Below, piece by piece: positions 15,330 to 21,907 of a DNA stretch of 64,000 bases; the first letter of the stretch is position 1; the number at the start of each line of letters is the position of its first letter. This stretch comes from Arsenophonus apicola (GTDB lineage Bacteria > Pseudomonadota > Gammaproteobacteria > Enterobacterales > Enterobacteriaceae): positions 2,480,001-2,544,000 of the forward strand of contig NZ_CP084222.1 in assembly GCF_020268605.1 (NCBI RefSeq), given 5' to 3'. Made by a program: the position numbers and the translations under genes. Under the pieces are notes generated by a model that had not been told where the DNA came from, made no database searches, and was given only the letters and a program-made list of their open reading frames with translations.

Positions 15330-15355
15330 ATTGGAATCACCGCTCTGAATAAGCG
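15317..15355 (+). promoter_or_regulatory. nutL: nutL of immunity region 1
   Basis: boxA CGCTCTTTAACA (15317-15328) is followed 12 bases later by a hairpin CGCT-CTGAATA-AGCG (15341-15355) as the candidate boxB. The loop differs from the GAAAA loop of nutL in region 2, in line with a different N protein. Confidence 0.6.
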
Positions 15356-15503
15356 TTAGAGCAACCCCACCAAGTGAGTTTTGGGGTGTGTGAATATAAC
15401 AGAACAGTCAAATCTCGTTTTTACATCAGGGAATAAACAGACTGTGAGTAAAAACCGTAAGCATCCCGGCACACACCACTAAAACTTATTTAGGAGAAAC
15501 AAA

Positions 15504-15818
15504 ATGGCAACCATTATCTTTAAACCTAAAAAAGACAATGCTAAATCCCGTCGCCTGGCAAAACAAATGGCATTCTGGGATAGAAAACGCGCTGAATACG
15601 AAGCGAAACCTAAGCCACGTTCTACAGAGCAAATCCTTGATTCCATATTCAACAAGCAGGATGACACCGTTAATACCATTGCATCACTCACTCTCAATCT
15701 AAAAGACAGAAAGCCTCAGCCTTCATTTGATAACTGTTGTTTACCGAATACTTATCTTTATCATACAAATAAGGCATCAAAAAACTTATTGAAAATACTC
15801 GCCGCACGTGCAAAATGA
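15504..15818 (+). CDS. N: N-type antitermination protein, immunity region 1
   Basis: 104 residues. An arginine-rich motif (residues 14-30, KSRRLAKQMAFWDRKRA) like those that bind boxB is followed by a low-complexity, largely unstructured region and the motif FDNCCLPNTYLYH, which recurs as FNNCCLPIAALYT in the region 2 protein. AGGAGA precedes the ATG. First gene after nutL, as N in lambda. N proteins bind boxB and NusA to make RNA polymerase ignore terminators. Overall identity to lambda N is low; the assignment rests on position, the arginine-rich motif and the partner gene. Confidence 0.75.
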   Translation: MATIIFKPKKDNAKSRRLAKQMAFWDRKRAEYEAKPKPRSTEQILDSIFNKQDDTVNTIASLTLNLKDRKPQPSFDNCCLPNTYLYHTNKASKNLLKILAARAK

Positions 15819-15852
15819 AATTTAAGTCATCGGAAAGCGGACGATAAAATCA

Positions 15853-16107
15853 ATGAATTACATTGTAAAGTGTCCAATATGTGGAAAAAAGTTCAATGTT
15901 AAAAATCCATCAAAACATATCAATGCTTATCACCCTGATGCATCTGAGCAAGATTTAATAGCAATTAGAGATGCTCGTAGAAGTTTGCTAGGAAAACCGA
16001 TTAAAACTCATCATAAGACTAAACATTATCTTTTAAAAAACATCACAAAGCATGATGGTAAAAAGCCTTTTAGTGGTGGACTTCCATCACTTGGAAAAAA
16101 AAGATGA
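15853..16107 (+). CDS. Small zinc-finger-like protein
   Basis: 84 residues. CPICGKKFNVKNPSKHINAYHP has a CxxC...HxxxxH pattern of a C2H2-like finger (residues 8-29). The remainder is basic (KTHHKTKHYLLKNITKH). It lies 35 bp after N of region 1 and may be a DNA- or RNA-binding regulator carried with that region. No ribosome site stronger than GGAAAG is present. Confidence 0.6.
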   Translation: MNYIVKCPICGKKFNVKNPSKHINAYHPDASEQDLIAIRDARRSLLGKPIKTHHKTKHYLLKNITKHDGKKPFSGGLPSLGKKR

Positions 16108-16145
16108 TTTGATAGTCTTTGCAGCAATCTTATCCTACACTTAAT

Positions 16146-16284
16146 CCATAAGTTTTAGATAATAATATTCCCTCCCGATGGGCTGGGAATGTAAAATCTC
16201 CCAATTTCAGGGAGGCCAGGTTGTTAAAGAGCGGTGTAAATTAGTTCGTTTTTTGCTTGATATTGCTTGACGGAAAAGGTTTTA
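16146..16284. repeat. Direct repeat R1, copy b (nutR/tR1 and end of cro, region 2)
   Basis: Second copy of 12678-12817, about 90% identical. Its left edge corresponds to the cII leader, although no cII follows here. This shows where the second immunity block was joined. Confidence 0.85.
16198..16233 (-). promoter_or_regulatory. nutR: nutR of immunity region 2
   Basis: boxA CGCTCTTTAACA (16233-16222) followed on the minus strand by the hairpin CTCCC-TGAAATT-GGGAG (16214-16198), identical to nutR of region 1. A polymerase antiterminated here would continue leftwards through N1, rexAB and cI1 on their antisense strand. Confidence 0.75.
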
Positions 16285-16444
16285 CTTCCTCAGCTTCAAT
16301 TTTCCCGTCATCATGGATAAGAACAGTAATTCTTCTTCTCATACGGAGCGCTTTACTTATACCACTTTGGTATAAACCTAGCGCTTTAGCTGTTTTTCCT
16401 TGTCCATGCAGTTTTACATATTCAAGTAAAGATAATCGTTTCAT
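16241..16444 (-). CDS. cro: Cro repressor, immunity region 2
   Basis: 67 residues. LLEYVKLHGQGKTAKALGLY followed by QSGISKALRMRRRI is a Cro helix-turn-helix closer to lambda Cro than the region 1 copy, and the tail AEEVKPFPSS matches the lambda Cro C-terminus. The first codons follow PR2 with GGGAG before the ATG at 16444. Recognition-helix residues differ from those of cro 1, matching the different operators. Confidence 0.92.
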   Translation of the reverse strand: MKRLSLLEYVKLHGQGKTAKALGLYQSGISKALRMRRRITVLIHDDGKIEAEEVKPFPSSNIKQKTN

Positions 16445-16468
16445 TAAAATCTCCCTTGGCTTGCTTTT

Positions 16469-16538
16469 ATTATCACTTGAAGAGATTTTATTGTCAACAC
16501 CGCTAAAGGTTTGAAGTTATTCCTCTAGGTGATAAAAT
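16469..16538. promoter_or_regulatory. OR/PR/PRM of immunity region 2
   Basis: Three 17-bp operator-like sites: 16471-16487 (TATCACTTGAAGAGATT), 16496-16512 (AACACCGCTAAAGGTTT) and 16518-16534 (TATTCCTCTAGGTGATA), centres 25 and 22 bp apart. The half-site TATCACC resembles that of lambda itself and differs from region 1. PR on the minus strand is TTGACA (16497-16492), 17 bp, GATAAT (16474-16469). PRM: TAAAAT at 16533-16538 ends 7 bases before the cI start, so the cI message is probably leaderless, as in lambda. Confidence 0.8.
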
Positions 16539-16545
16539 TATTTAC

Positions 16546-17004
16546 ATGAAAAAGAAACCATTAAATCAAGAACAGCTAGCTGACGCTAAGCGATTAAAAG
16601 CGCTATTTAATGCGAAAAAGAAGGAATTAGGTTTATCTCAGGCCGTAGTTGCTGATCACCTTGGAATTGTACAAAGTGCAGTAAATTCTTTGCTAAATGG
16701 TGTTAATGCACTTAATGCACGCAACGCTGTTGCTCTTGCAAAATTATTAAGGGTGTCTGTAAATGACTTTAGTCCATCTATTGCAAAAGAAATAGCGATG
16801 ATGTATCAAACTGTGGATGTAAATGATCCAAACATGAATTTAGTCCATGATTTATCGCAACAAGAAAAAAATTTATTGCAAATGTTTAATGAGTTACCAC
16901 AAAAAGAAAAAGATAAATTTATAAGTCAAATTAATTCGAGAAAAAACGAACTTGATCAGCTTTATGAAGAAATGAAAGCCGTTAAAGAAAAGAAAGCTTG
17001 TTAA
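16546..17004 (+). CDS. cI: CI-like repressor without autocleavage domain, immunity region 2
   Basis: 152 residues. The first 95 closely match lambda CI (KKPLNQEQLADAKRLKALF, helix-turn-helix LSQAVVADHLGIVQSAVNSLLNG, SPSIAKEIAMMYQTV). The S24 protease/dimerisation domain is absent, replaced by a helical tail (EKNLLQMFNEL, then ELDQLYEEMKAVKEKK) homologous to that of the region 1 repressor. It should repress PR2 and PL2 only. There is no ribosome site before the ATG, consistent with a leaderless message. No rex genes follow. Confidence 0.88.
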   Translation: MKKKPLNQEQLADAKRLKALFNAKKKELGLSQAVVADHLGIVQSAVNSLLNGVNALNARNAVALAKLLRVSVNDFSPSIAKEIAMMYQTVDVNDPNMNLVHDLSQQEKNLLQMFNELPQKEKDKFISQINSRKNELDQLYEEMKAVKEKKAC

Positions 17005-17073
17005 TTTTTTATCCCTCCAATTTATATATTTTATTATCTTAAAATCAATAAATTAGGTTTCTTCTGCATAAAT

Positions 17074-17119
17074 AAATCTCTTGCGGTGTTGACTTTTAAA
17101 TCTTAAAAAGTGATACTTA
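17074..17119 (+). promoter_or_regulatory. PL/OL of immunity region 2
   Basis: TTGACT (17089-17094), 17 bp spacer, GATACT (17112-17117). An operator-like site AAATCTCTTGCGGTGTT (17074-17090) overlaps the -35 and a second (about 17103-17119) covers the -10. They share the AACACCGC/TATCAC half-sites of OR region 2. Confidence 0.8.
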
Positions 17120-17122
17120 TCT

Positions 17123-17263
17123 CCATCAACTCACTGCAACAGGCAAAAGCCAGACAATACTCCGAGTTATCTGAAACTTTGCCAGACGTTGCTAAGTAGC
17201 CAGCCTGAGGCGTACGAACATGAAGGCAAGTGACGACAGTTAAGCAATACCGCTCTTTAACAT
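17123..17263 (+). repeat. Direct repeat R2, copy b (PL2 leader up to boxA)
   Basis: Second copy of 15183-15329. The first 105 bases are nearly identical, the part just before boxA diverges, and boxA is conserved. It marks the right border of the duplicated immunity layout. Confidence 0.8.
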
Positions 17264-17283
17264 CCTTTCGCTGAAAAAGCGAA
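17251..17283 (+). promoter_or_regulatory. nutL: nutL of immunity region 2
   Basis: boxA CGCTCTTTAACA (17251-17262) and, 4 bases on, boxB TTCGCT-GAAAA-AGCGAA (17267-17283): a perfect 6-bp stem with the GAAAA pentaloop recognised by lambda N. A text-book nut site. Confidence 0.88.
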
Positions 17284-17437
17284 CCACAAAACACCCAAAC
17301 AGTCGGTTTTGGGGTGTGTGAAATAACCAAAATAAAGTCATTCTTCTAATGCCAATACCAGGGTAATACCTGCATGATTGTAAATTTGACTGGTTAGCCC
17401 TATCACACACCACCAAAACTTATTGTCAGGAGGTAAT

Positions 17438-17779
17438 ATGTGTAACTTTCATGGTTATGATAATGCTCGTCGTCGTAGAAATGAGCGTAGAAGATCCAGG
17501 CAAGCAGCTTATGAATATAACAGAGCACTTAATATGGCACTGAAAGCAGCCTTAAATCGAAGCAAGCCCTCTCAGCAACAAACACCAACAAATACTAAAC
17601 GCCCTATCCTTTCACTAAAAAGAAAAGTGATTAATCGTGTAGAAAAAGCAATATCAATTCGTCCTACTAAAGTTTATGACGCATTTAATAACTGCTGTTT
17701 GCCTATAGCAGCTTTGTATACTTCTAGACGTTTTCACAGTAAACCTAAATCCAACTTTGGAGTCACTGCTAACTGTTAA
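17438..17779 (+). CDS. N: Antitermination protein N, immunity region 2
   Basis: 113 residues from the ATG at 17438, with CAGGAGG before it. Arginine-rich boxB-binding motif ARRRRNERRRSRQ (10-22), as in lambda N, followed by RPILSLKRKVINRVEKAI, the lambda N segment (RPILSLNRK...RVE) that contacts NusA. C-terminal NNCCLP is shared with the region 1 protein. It would act on the GAAAA-loop nutL just upstream. The 3' end includes GGAG, and a beta-clamp-like gene starts 10 bp after the stop, suggesting coupled expression. Confidence 0.9.
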   Translation: MCNFHGYDNARRRRNERRRSRQAAYEYNRALNMALKAALNRSKPSQQQTPTNTKRPILSLKRKVINRVEKAISIRPTKVYDAFNNCCLPIAALYTSRRFHSKPKSNFGVTANC

Positions 17780-17789
17780 AGGTATAAAA

Positions 17790-18314
17790 ATGATTTTGAC
17801 GGTCGATAAAAAAGCACTTCTCAGTGCAATGATTTTTCAGGCTAAATGTGATATCAGATATTATCTAAACGGCATTTGTTTTGCCCCTGAAAAAAAGCTG
17901 TATGCTGCTGACGGTTATCGAGTTTTTATTGGTGAGCATGAGACTGAATCGCTACATGAAAGCGTGATAATTTCAATTAAAGGCGCAAAATTTACTCGCT
18001 TTGACAAGGCACAGATTGATACCCAATATGGAATTGTGACCTATCTTGATAAAGACGGGTTACGCGTTGGTGCAGCAATCTGTGAGGTTATTGAAGGGAA
18101 ATATCCTGACATTAACAGAGTAATTCCTAAAGAAAGCAAGCCCGTTTCAGAGATTGGCTTCAATGCCAGCTATCTTGCGGATATCGAGAAAGTAGCAAAA
18201 ATTTATAACCCGAAATATAAATCAATAAAAATTAAACCTAACGGTAATGACAGTGCCGCAATTGTCGAGTTAAACAAAAACACATCCGTAATCATCATGC
18301 CGATGAAGATCTAA
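17790..18314 (+). CDS. Miniature beta-clamp-like (DnaN-like) protein
   Basis: 174 residues from the ATG at 17790. YYLNGICF, AADGYRV and EGKYPDINRVIP align with the start and end of domain 2 of the DNA polymerase III beta clamp (YYLNGMLF, ATDGHRL, DGRFPDYRRVLP in Escherichia coli). Next comes EIGFNASYLADI, matching the end of domain 3 (EIGFNVSYVLDV), and the protein ends VIIMPMKI like the clamp's VVMPMRL. Domain 1 and the first half of domain 3 are missing, so a normal dimeric ring is unlikely. It could be a clamp mimic, a polymerase-recruiting factor or a decoy binding clamp-loader or clamp partners. It is the first gene after N in the early operon. Confidence 0.75.
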   Translation: MILTVDKKALLSAMIFQAKCDIRYYLNGICFAPEKKLYAADGYRVFIGEHETESLHESVIISIKGAKFTRFDKAQIDTQYGIVTYLDKDGLRVGAAICEVIEGKYPDINRVIPKESKPVSEIGFNASYLADIEKVAKIYNPKYKSIKIKPNGNDSAAIVELNKNTSVIIMPMKI

Positions 18315-18367
18315 TTACCGTTTGACATCTTCCTCGCCCTGGACGACAGGATTTTACGGCATATATG

Positions 18368-18409
18368 ATAAACCTGAATCACATTTTGGAGTCACCGCTA
18401 ATGGATGAA
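18368..18409 (+). repeat. Partial duplicate of the N gene 3' end
   Basis: The stretch encoding KPESHFGVTANG and a stop is a near copy of the last codons of N (KPKSNFGVTANC, 17743-17779). Both copies contain TTTGGAGTCAC-GCTAA, whose GGAG can serve the following gene. It looks like a leftover of a recombination event or a shared gene-end cassette. Confidence 0.55.
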
Positions 18410-18652
18410 AACAAAAAAATAATACAAGTTCAAATTGTTGCTGATGTTAGCGCAAAATGTAACTATATCGTAGATATGACCGAAGAAGATTATAGAAAAT
18501 TTGAAAAAATTATTGATTCACAAATGACATCCAGAGAGATGAATAATGCAATTCTTGATATAGCCTGCAAATATGGAATTTATGACAATATCGACTTCAA
18601 CGAACCTGAGGACACTGAATTCCATCGGATTGGCGCATCAACAATCTATTAA
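18401..18652 (+). CDS. Small acidic protein of unknown function
   Basis: 83 residues from the ATG at 18401, GGAG 8-9 bases upstream. The sequence is acidic (many Asp and Glu) with VQIVADVSAKCNYIVDMTEE forming predicted strands and then helices. Acidity and early position would suit a DNA-mimic or inhibitor protein, but no family is recognised. The longer frame from 18365 includes the N-end duplicate and is less likely. Confidence 0.55.
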   Translation: MDENKKIIQVQIVADVSAKCNYIVDMTEEDYRKFEKIIDSQMTSREMNNAILDIACKYGIYDNIDFNEPEDTEFHRIGASTIY

Positions 18653-18711
18653 TATTTTGGAGTAACATCAAAATTATAAATTTGAGCCATTGTTATTTTA
18701 GCTCATTGGTA

Positions 18712-18740
18712 TTGATAAAAATTATTGCATGAGTGATTAT
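18712..18740 (+). promoter_or_regulatory. Promoter of the GmrSD-like gene
   Basis: TTGATA (18712-18717), 17 bp spacer, GATTAT (18735-18740), 20 bp before the start at 18761. A separate promoter inside the early operon suggests expression in the lysogen, as expected for a defence cargo gene. Confidence 0.5.
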
Positions 18741-18760
18741 TAATATTGTCAGGTGAAAAA

Positions 18761-20489
18761 ATGAGTAAAAATATGCCAACAATGAATTTTGATACTAAAA
18801 ATCAATCTTTTAATGAATTATTAAGTCCTTCATATAACTACATTGTCCCTCCTTTTCAACGTGATTATTCTTGGGAAGAGTCTGACTGGAATGAACTTTG
18901 GCAAGACATAGTAAGTTTACTAAACGATGAGCCATATTCTTTTCATTATATGGGTTACCTGGTACTACAAAGCGAAGATACAAAAAATTTTAAGATTGTT
19001 GATGGGCAACAAAGGATTACAACCATTAGTATAATAATTCTAGCTGCATGTTCCATATTTGATGATTTAATAAATAATAATATTGATACAGAACAAAACA
19101 AAACAAGGAAAGAAAAATTTATAAGTAGTTATATAGGTTATACAGATCCTGTTCTAATCTGTGAACATACTAAATTACAACTAAATAAAAATAATGATAA
19201 TTACTATCAAACTTATTTAGCTACATTAGCAAAGTTACCACAAAGAAACTTAAATAACTCAGAGCATAAATTAAGGAAATCATTCTTTTTCTTCAAAAAA
19301 GAAATGGAAAATTATTTGTCTGAAATTCATGATAAAGGAACAGGATTAGCAAAATTAATTGTTTTATAACAGAAAAGCTTTGCTTTACAACAATTACGGT
19401 AAGTAATGAAATCAATGCATTTAAAGTTTTTGAAACTCTAAATGCCAGAGGAGTAAAATTATCATCTACTGATTTATTAAAAAATTATATATTTTCAATT
19501 ATTACTAACGAAAGTACTCATAATAATGAACTACGCCACTTAGAAAATAGATGGGAAAGAATTGTATCTATATTAGGAAACGATGAACTTACAGAACTTG
19601 TTCGCATTTATTGGAATAGCAAAAATAAATTAGCAAGAAAAAAAGAATTATTTAAAACGATAAAATCAACAATCAAAACAAAAGAGGACGCCTTTAATTT
19701 ATTAAAAGAAATAGATAATTGCGCAGAAGTATACTCTGCTTTAAAAGATACTAAAGACTCCAATTTTTGGGATGATGAAGAAAAACATTACCTTGAATTA
19801 CTATTCAATATATTCAATGTCAAACAACCATTTTCAATGCTTATTGCCTGCTATAATGCATTTTATAACAATGACAGGAAAGGATTTAAAAAAATATTAA
19901 AATATATAACAATAATAACATTTAGATATAATATAATTTGTGGAATGCTTCCTCATGAACAAGAAAGATTATATAGTTCAATATCACAAGGAATTTCATT
20001 AGAAAGTTATGGTGTTTCAAAAGTATTGAAAAATTTAAAAATTAAATTATATCCATCAGATGATACATTCAAAAATGATTTTTCAAATAAAATAATAAAG
20101 ACTGGTAATAATAGAAATACAAAACTTATAAAATATATACTTACTGAAATAGAAAAAAGTATAACAAATAGTACATCATACTATGATTTAAATACGGTAA
20201 CTGTAGAGCATATTTTACCAAAATCTCCATCTGATGAATGGAATATTGGAAACGATTATCATTTTGATAACCTAGTACATAGGATAGGTAATATGTGTTT
20301 ATTAGCTAGCAATGACAATAAAAAGATAGGAAATAAATCCTTTGAGTATAAAAACCATCCTATATCAATAGTAAATTTGATATAACAAAATACATTGGGA
20401 GTAATTATGAAGAATGGAATGAAAATTCAATAATAGAACGCCAAAAATTCTTAGCAAAAAAAAGCATTAAATATCTGGTCACTGAATGA
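18761..20489 (+). pseudogene. GmrSD-like DUF262/DUF1524 defence protein, broken by two frameshifts
   Basis: The combined frame would encode about 575 residues. The N-terminal DUF262 part has VPPFQRDYSW and the nucleotide-hydrolysis motif VDGQQRITT. After a frame change near 19360 (T-run in GTTTTAT) it continues with FKVFETLNARG and DLLKNYIF. The C-terminal DUF1524 part carries VEHILPKSP, the HNH-type nuclease motif. A second frame change near 20360-20385 leads to the true end (EEWNENSIIERQKFLAKK). GmrSD-type enzymes are nucleotide-dependent type IV nucleases against phages with modified DNA. The gene is much richer in AT than its neighbours and has its own promoter: an acquired cargo gene now decayed. 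Sequencing error at two homopolymers is the alternative. Confidence 0.8.
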
Positions 20490-20675
20490 CGAATAAAATA
20501 AATCATCCTTGTACTCAGTTAACACAAAACGCCGCCGCCCTATTCTGTTCTGGGGACAGTCAAGACTATAAATTATCTTTCAAATAGCTAAATATAGTTT
20601 GATTGCGTTTACCCGTCCGTGATGACTGTAATCGGACACCAAGAGGCACTTGGGCACACGTCCTAACTCATGCAT
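20490..20675. other. Non-coding stretch after the GmrSD-like gene
   Basis: About 185 bases with higher GC than the pseudogene. A small hairpin CCAAG-AGGCA-CTTGG (near 20640-20655) and an imperfect GTCCG...CGGAC repeat are visible. No gene is recognised. Confidence 0.4.
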
Positions 20676-20699
20676 AAGACCTAATTAGGTCTTTTTTTT
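20676..20699 (+). terminator. Rho-independent terminator
   Basis: AAGACC-TAATTA-GGTCTT followed by six further T. It ends the segment upstream of the pentapeptide-repeat gene and would be read through by N-modified polymerase. Confidence 0.85.
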
Positions 20700-20716
20700 C
20701 ACCTGAAGGTAATTAA

Positions 20717-21163
20717 ATGAATAACGATGAATTAAGAAAAATTCTTGATGAGCATAAATTTTGGGTAGATTCGATGGGCAAGAATGGTCGTAAAGCCAAT
20801 CTAAGTGGTGCCAACTTAATTAGAGCAGACCTACAGGGAGCAGACCTATGGGGAGCCAATCTACGTGGAGCAGACCTATATGAAGCCAATCTACGTGGAG
20901 CAAACCTATGTGGAGCTGACTTACCCCATGATACATTCGTTATTATGGGTGAACCCTATCCAATAATGATTACAAATGGAGAAAATCTTCGTGCAGGATG
21001 TCAACATCATTCGGTAGAAAAGTGGCGACAATTTAGCAAAGAAGACATCGTGAACATGGATGGCAGAAAAGCGCTTGAGTTCTACCCTCGCTTACTGGAT
21101 ATGCTGGATTTTTACCTGGGAAAAGGTGAGCGCCCTGACTGGTTAAACCAAACGGCACAATAA
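20717..21163 (+). CDS. Pentapeptide-repeat protein
   Basis: 148 residues. Residues 27-70 contain about nine A(D/N)LxG-type pentapeptide repeats (ANLSGANLIRADLQGADLWG, then further units), enough for roughly two turns of a right-handed beta-helix. The C-terminal half (about 75-148) is helical, with HSVEKWRQFSKEDIVNMDG, a domain that accompanies such repeats in phage proteins. Function is unknown; longer relatives mimic DNA. GAAGG lies before the ATG, just after a terminator. Confidence 0.8.
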   Translation: MNNDELRKILDEHKFWVDSMGKNGRKANLSGANLIRADLQGADLWGANLRGADLYEANLRGANLCGADLPHDTFVIMGEPYPIMITNGENLRAGCQHHSVEKWRQFSKEDIVNMDGRKALEFYPRLLDMLDFYLGKGERPDWLNQTAQ

Positions 21164-21178
21164 GAAGGATTAAACACG

Positions 21179-21436
21179 ATGAGATTGGACAATCCACGCA
21201 TTGTAACAGCAAAACACCCTAATATGGGTAATCTGGTTGGGGTGACTAATGGCAGTCGCCATTTGAGCGATTCAATATACTTAAGCAGTATTGATATTAG
21301 TGATGATGATGACAGAGAAGTACGCTCTTTTAAGACAATCATACAGTGCTTAACAAATGAAAATGATCGTCTTAAGAAAGAGAACCGAAGACTCATGAAG
21401 ATATACCGTGGAATTGGCGGGCTGTGCAGGATTTGA
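21179..21436 (+). CDS. Small phage protein of unknown function
   Basis: 85 residues with AAGGA 8 bases before the ATG. It has an acidic patch (DISDDDDRE, 40-48) and a C-terminal coiled-coil helix (LTNENDRLKKENRRLMK). The last six codons lie inside the 3' half of the minus-strand tRNA-like gene. It probably belongs with the pentapeptide gene 16 bp upstream. No family is recognised. Confidence 0.55.
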   Translation: MRLDNPRIVTAKHPNMGNLVGVTNGSRHLSDSIYLSSIDISDDDDREVRSFKTIIQCLTNENDRLKKENRRLMKIYRGIGGLCRI

Positions 21437-21487
21437 ACCTGCAATAAGTAAACTTCATTTACTGCTTTACCATTCAGCTAACAGTTC
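21415..21487 (-). tRNA. Phage-borne tRNA-like gene, anticodon GAA (Phe), degenerate
   Basis: On the minus strand a T-arm GCAGG-TTCAAAT-CCTGC, an anticodon arm AGTAA-ATGAAGT-TTACT (loop of seven, U33, anticodon GAA), a short D-arm and an encoded CCA are present in order. Weaknesses: two mismatches in the acceptor stem (GAACTGT against ACAGCCC), a three-pair D-stem, and no base between the D and anticodon stems. It may be a divergent phage tRNA or a pseudo-tRNA. Confidence 0.55.
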
Positions 21488-21495
21488 ACTGACAA

Positions 21496-21828
21496 TCATA
21501 AGGCAGGCATCAAAAAGGCTTTTACCACAAGAGAAAGGATACCTAAAATACCCGCCCCCAACATCCAGCGTATTAATTTTTGTTCAGCACGAATTCCTGA
21601 CATCTCTAGCTGTAGGTCTTTGCGGACTATTTCCATGTCTTTACGAACATCAGATATTTGCGCGCTTAAATCTTTGCGGACATCATCTAAATCTCTCTTT
21701 GTTGCTACATCAACCGCTTCGTGTGACTCACGCACAGCAATAGAAATCGCTTTCGCCTGTTCTGTTGGTAATCCAGCGCTTTCAAGCGTTTCAACAAATT
21801 TTAGTGTATCAAATGCAACCTGACCCAT
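21496..21828 (-). CDS. DUF1640-like coiled-coil membrane protein
   Basis: 110 residues from the ATG at 21828, with AAGGAGG before it. The N-terminus VAFDTLKFVETLESAGLP and EQAKAISIAVRESHE, a central heptad coiled coil (DDVRKDLSAQISDVRKDMEI) and a C-terminal membrane helix (about 90-108) match DUF1640/CCDC90-like proteins, common in prophages. Function unknown. It is transcribed leftwards, divergent from the C4/rha promoter, alone among plus-strand genes, so it may be expressed in the lysogen. Confidence 0.75.
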   Translation of the reverse strand: MGQVAFDTLKFVETLESAGLPTEQAKAISIAVRESHEAVDVATKRDLDDVRKDLSAQISDVRKDMEIVRKDLQLEMSGIRAEQKLIRWMLGAGILGILSLVVKAFLMPAL

Positions 21829-21870
21829 AGGTAATCCTCCTTTTTGGTAAGTATAACCTAACAATAACCA

Positions 21871-21900
21871 TTGACGAAAGAACAAATCATGCGCTATAGT
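21871..21900 (+). promoter_or_regulatory. Sigma-70 promoter of the C4-rha-ant operon
   Basis: TTGACG (21871-21876), 18 bp spacer, TATAGT (21895-21900). Transcription would begin near 21907 and produce the structured leader. No CI/Cro-type operator is seen around it, so it may be active in the lysogen, as the P1 immI promoter is. Confidence 0.75.
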
Positions 21901-21907
21901 TTATTTG

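Noticed and set aside
19360..20385. Programmed frameshifting in the GmrSD-like gene
   Set aside because: No slippery heptamer with downstream structure seen, and two independent frame changes are present; decay or sequencing error is simpler.
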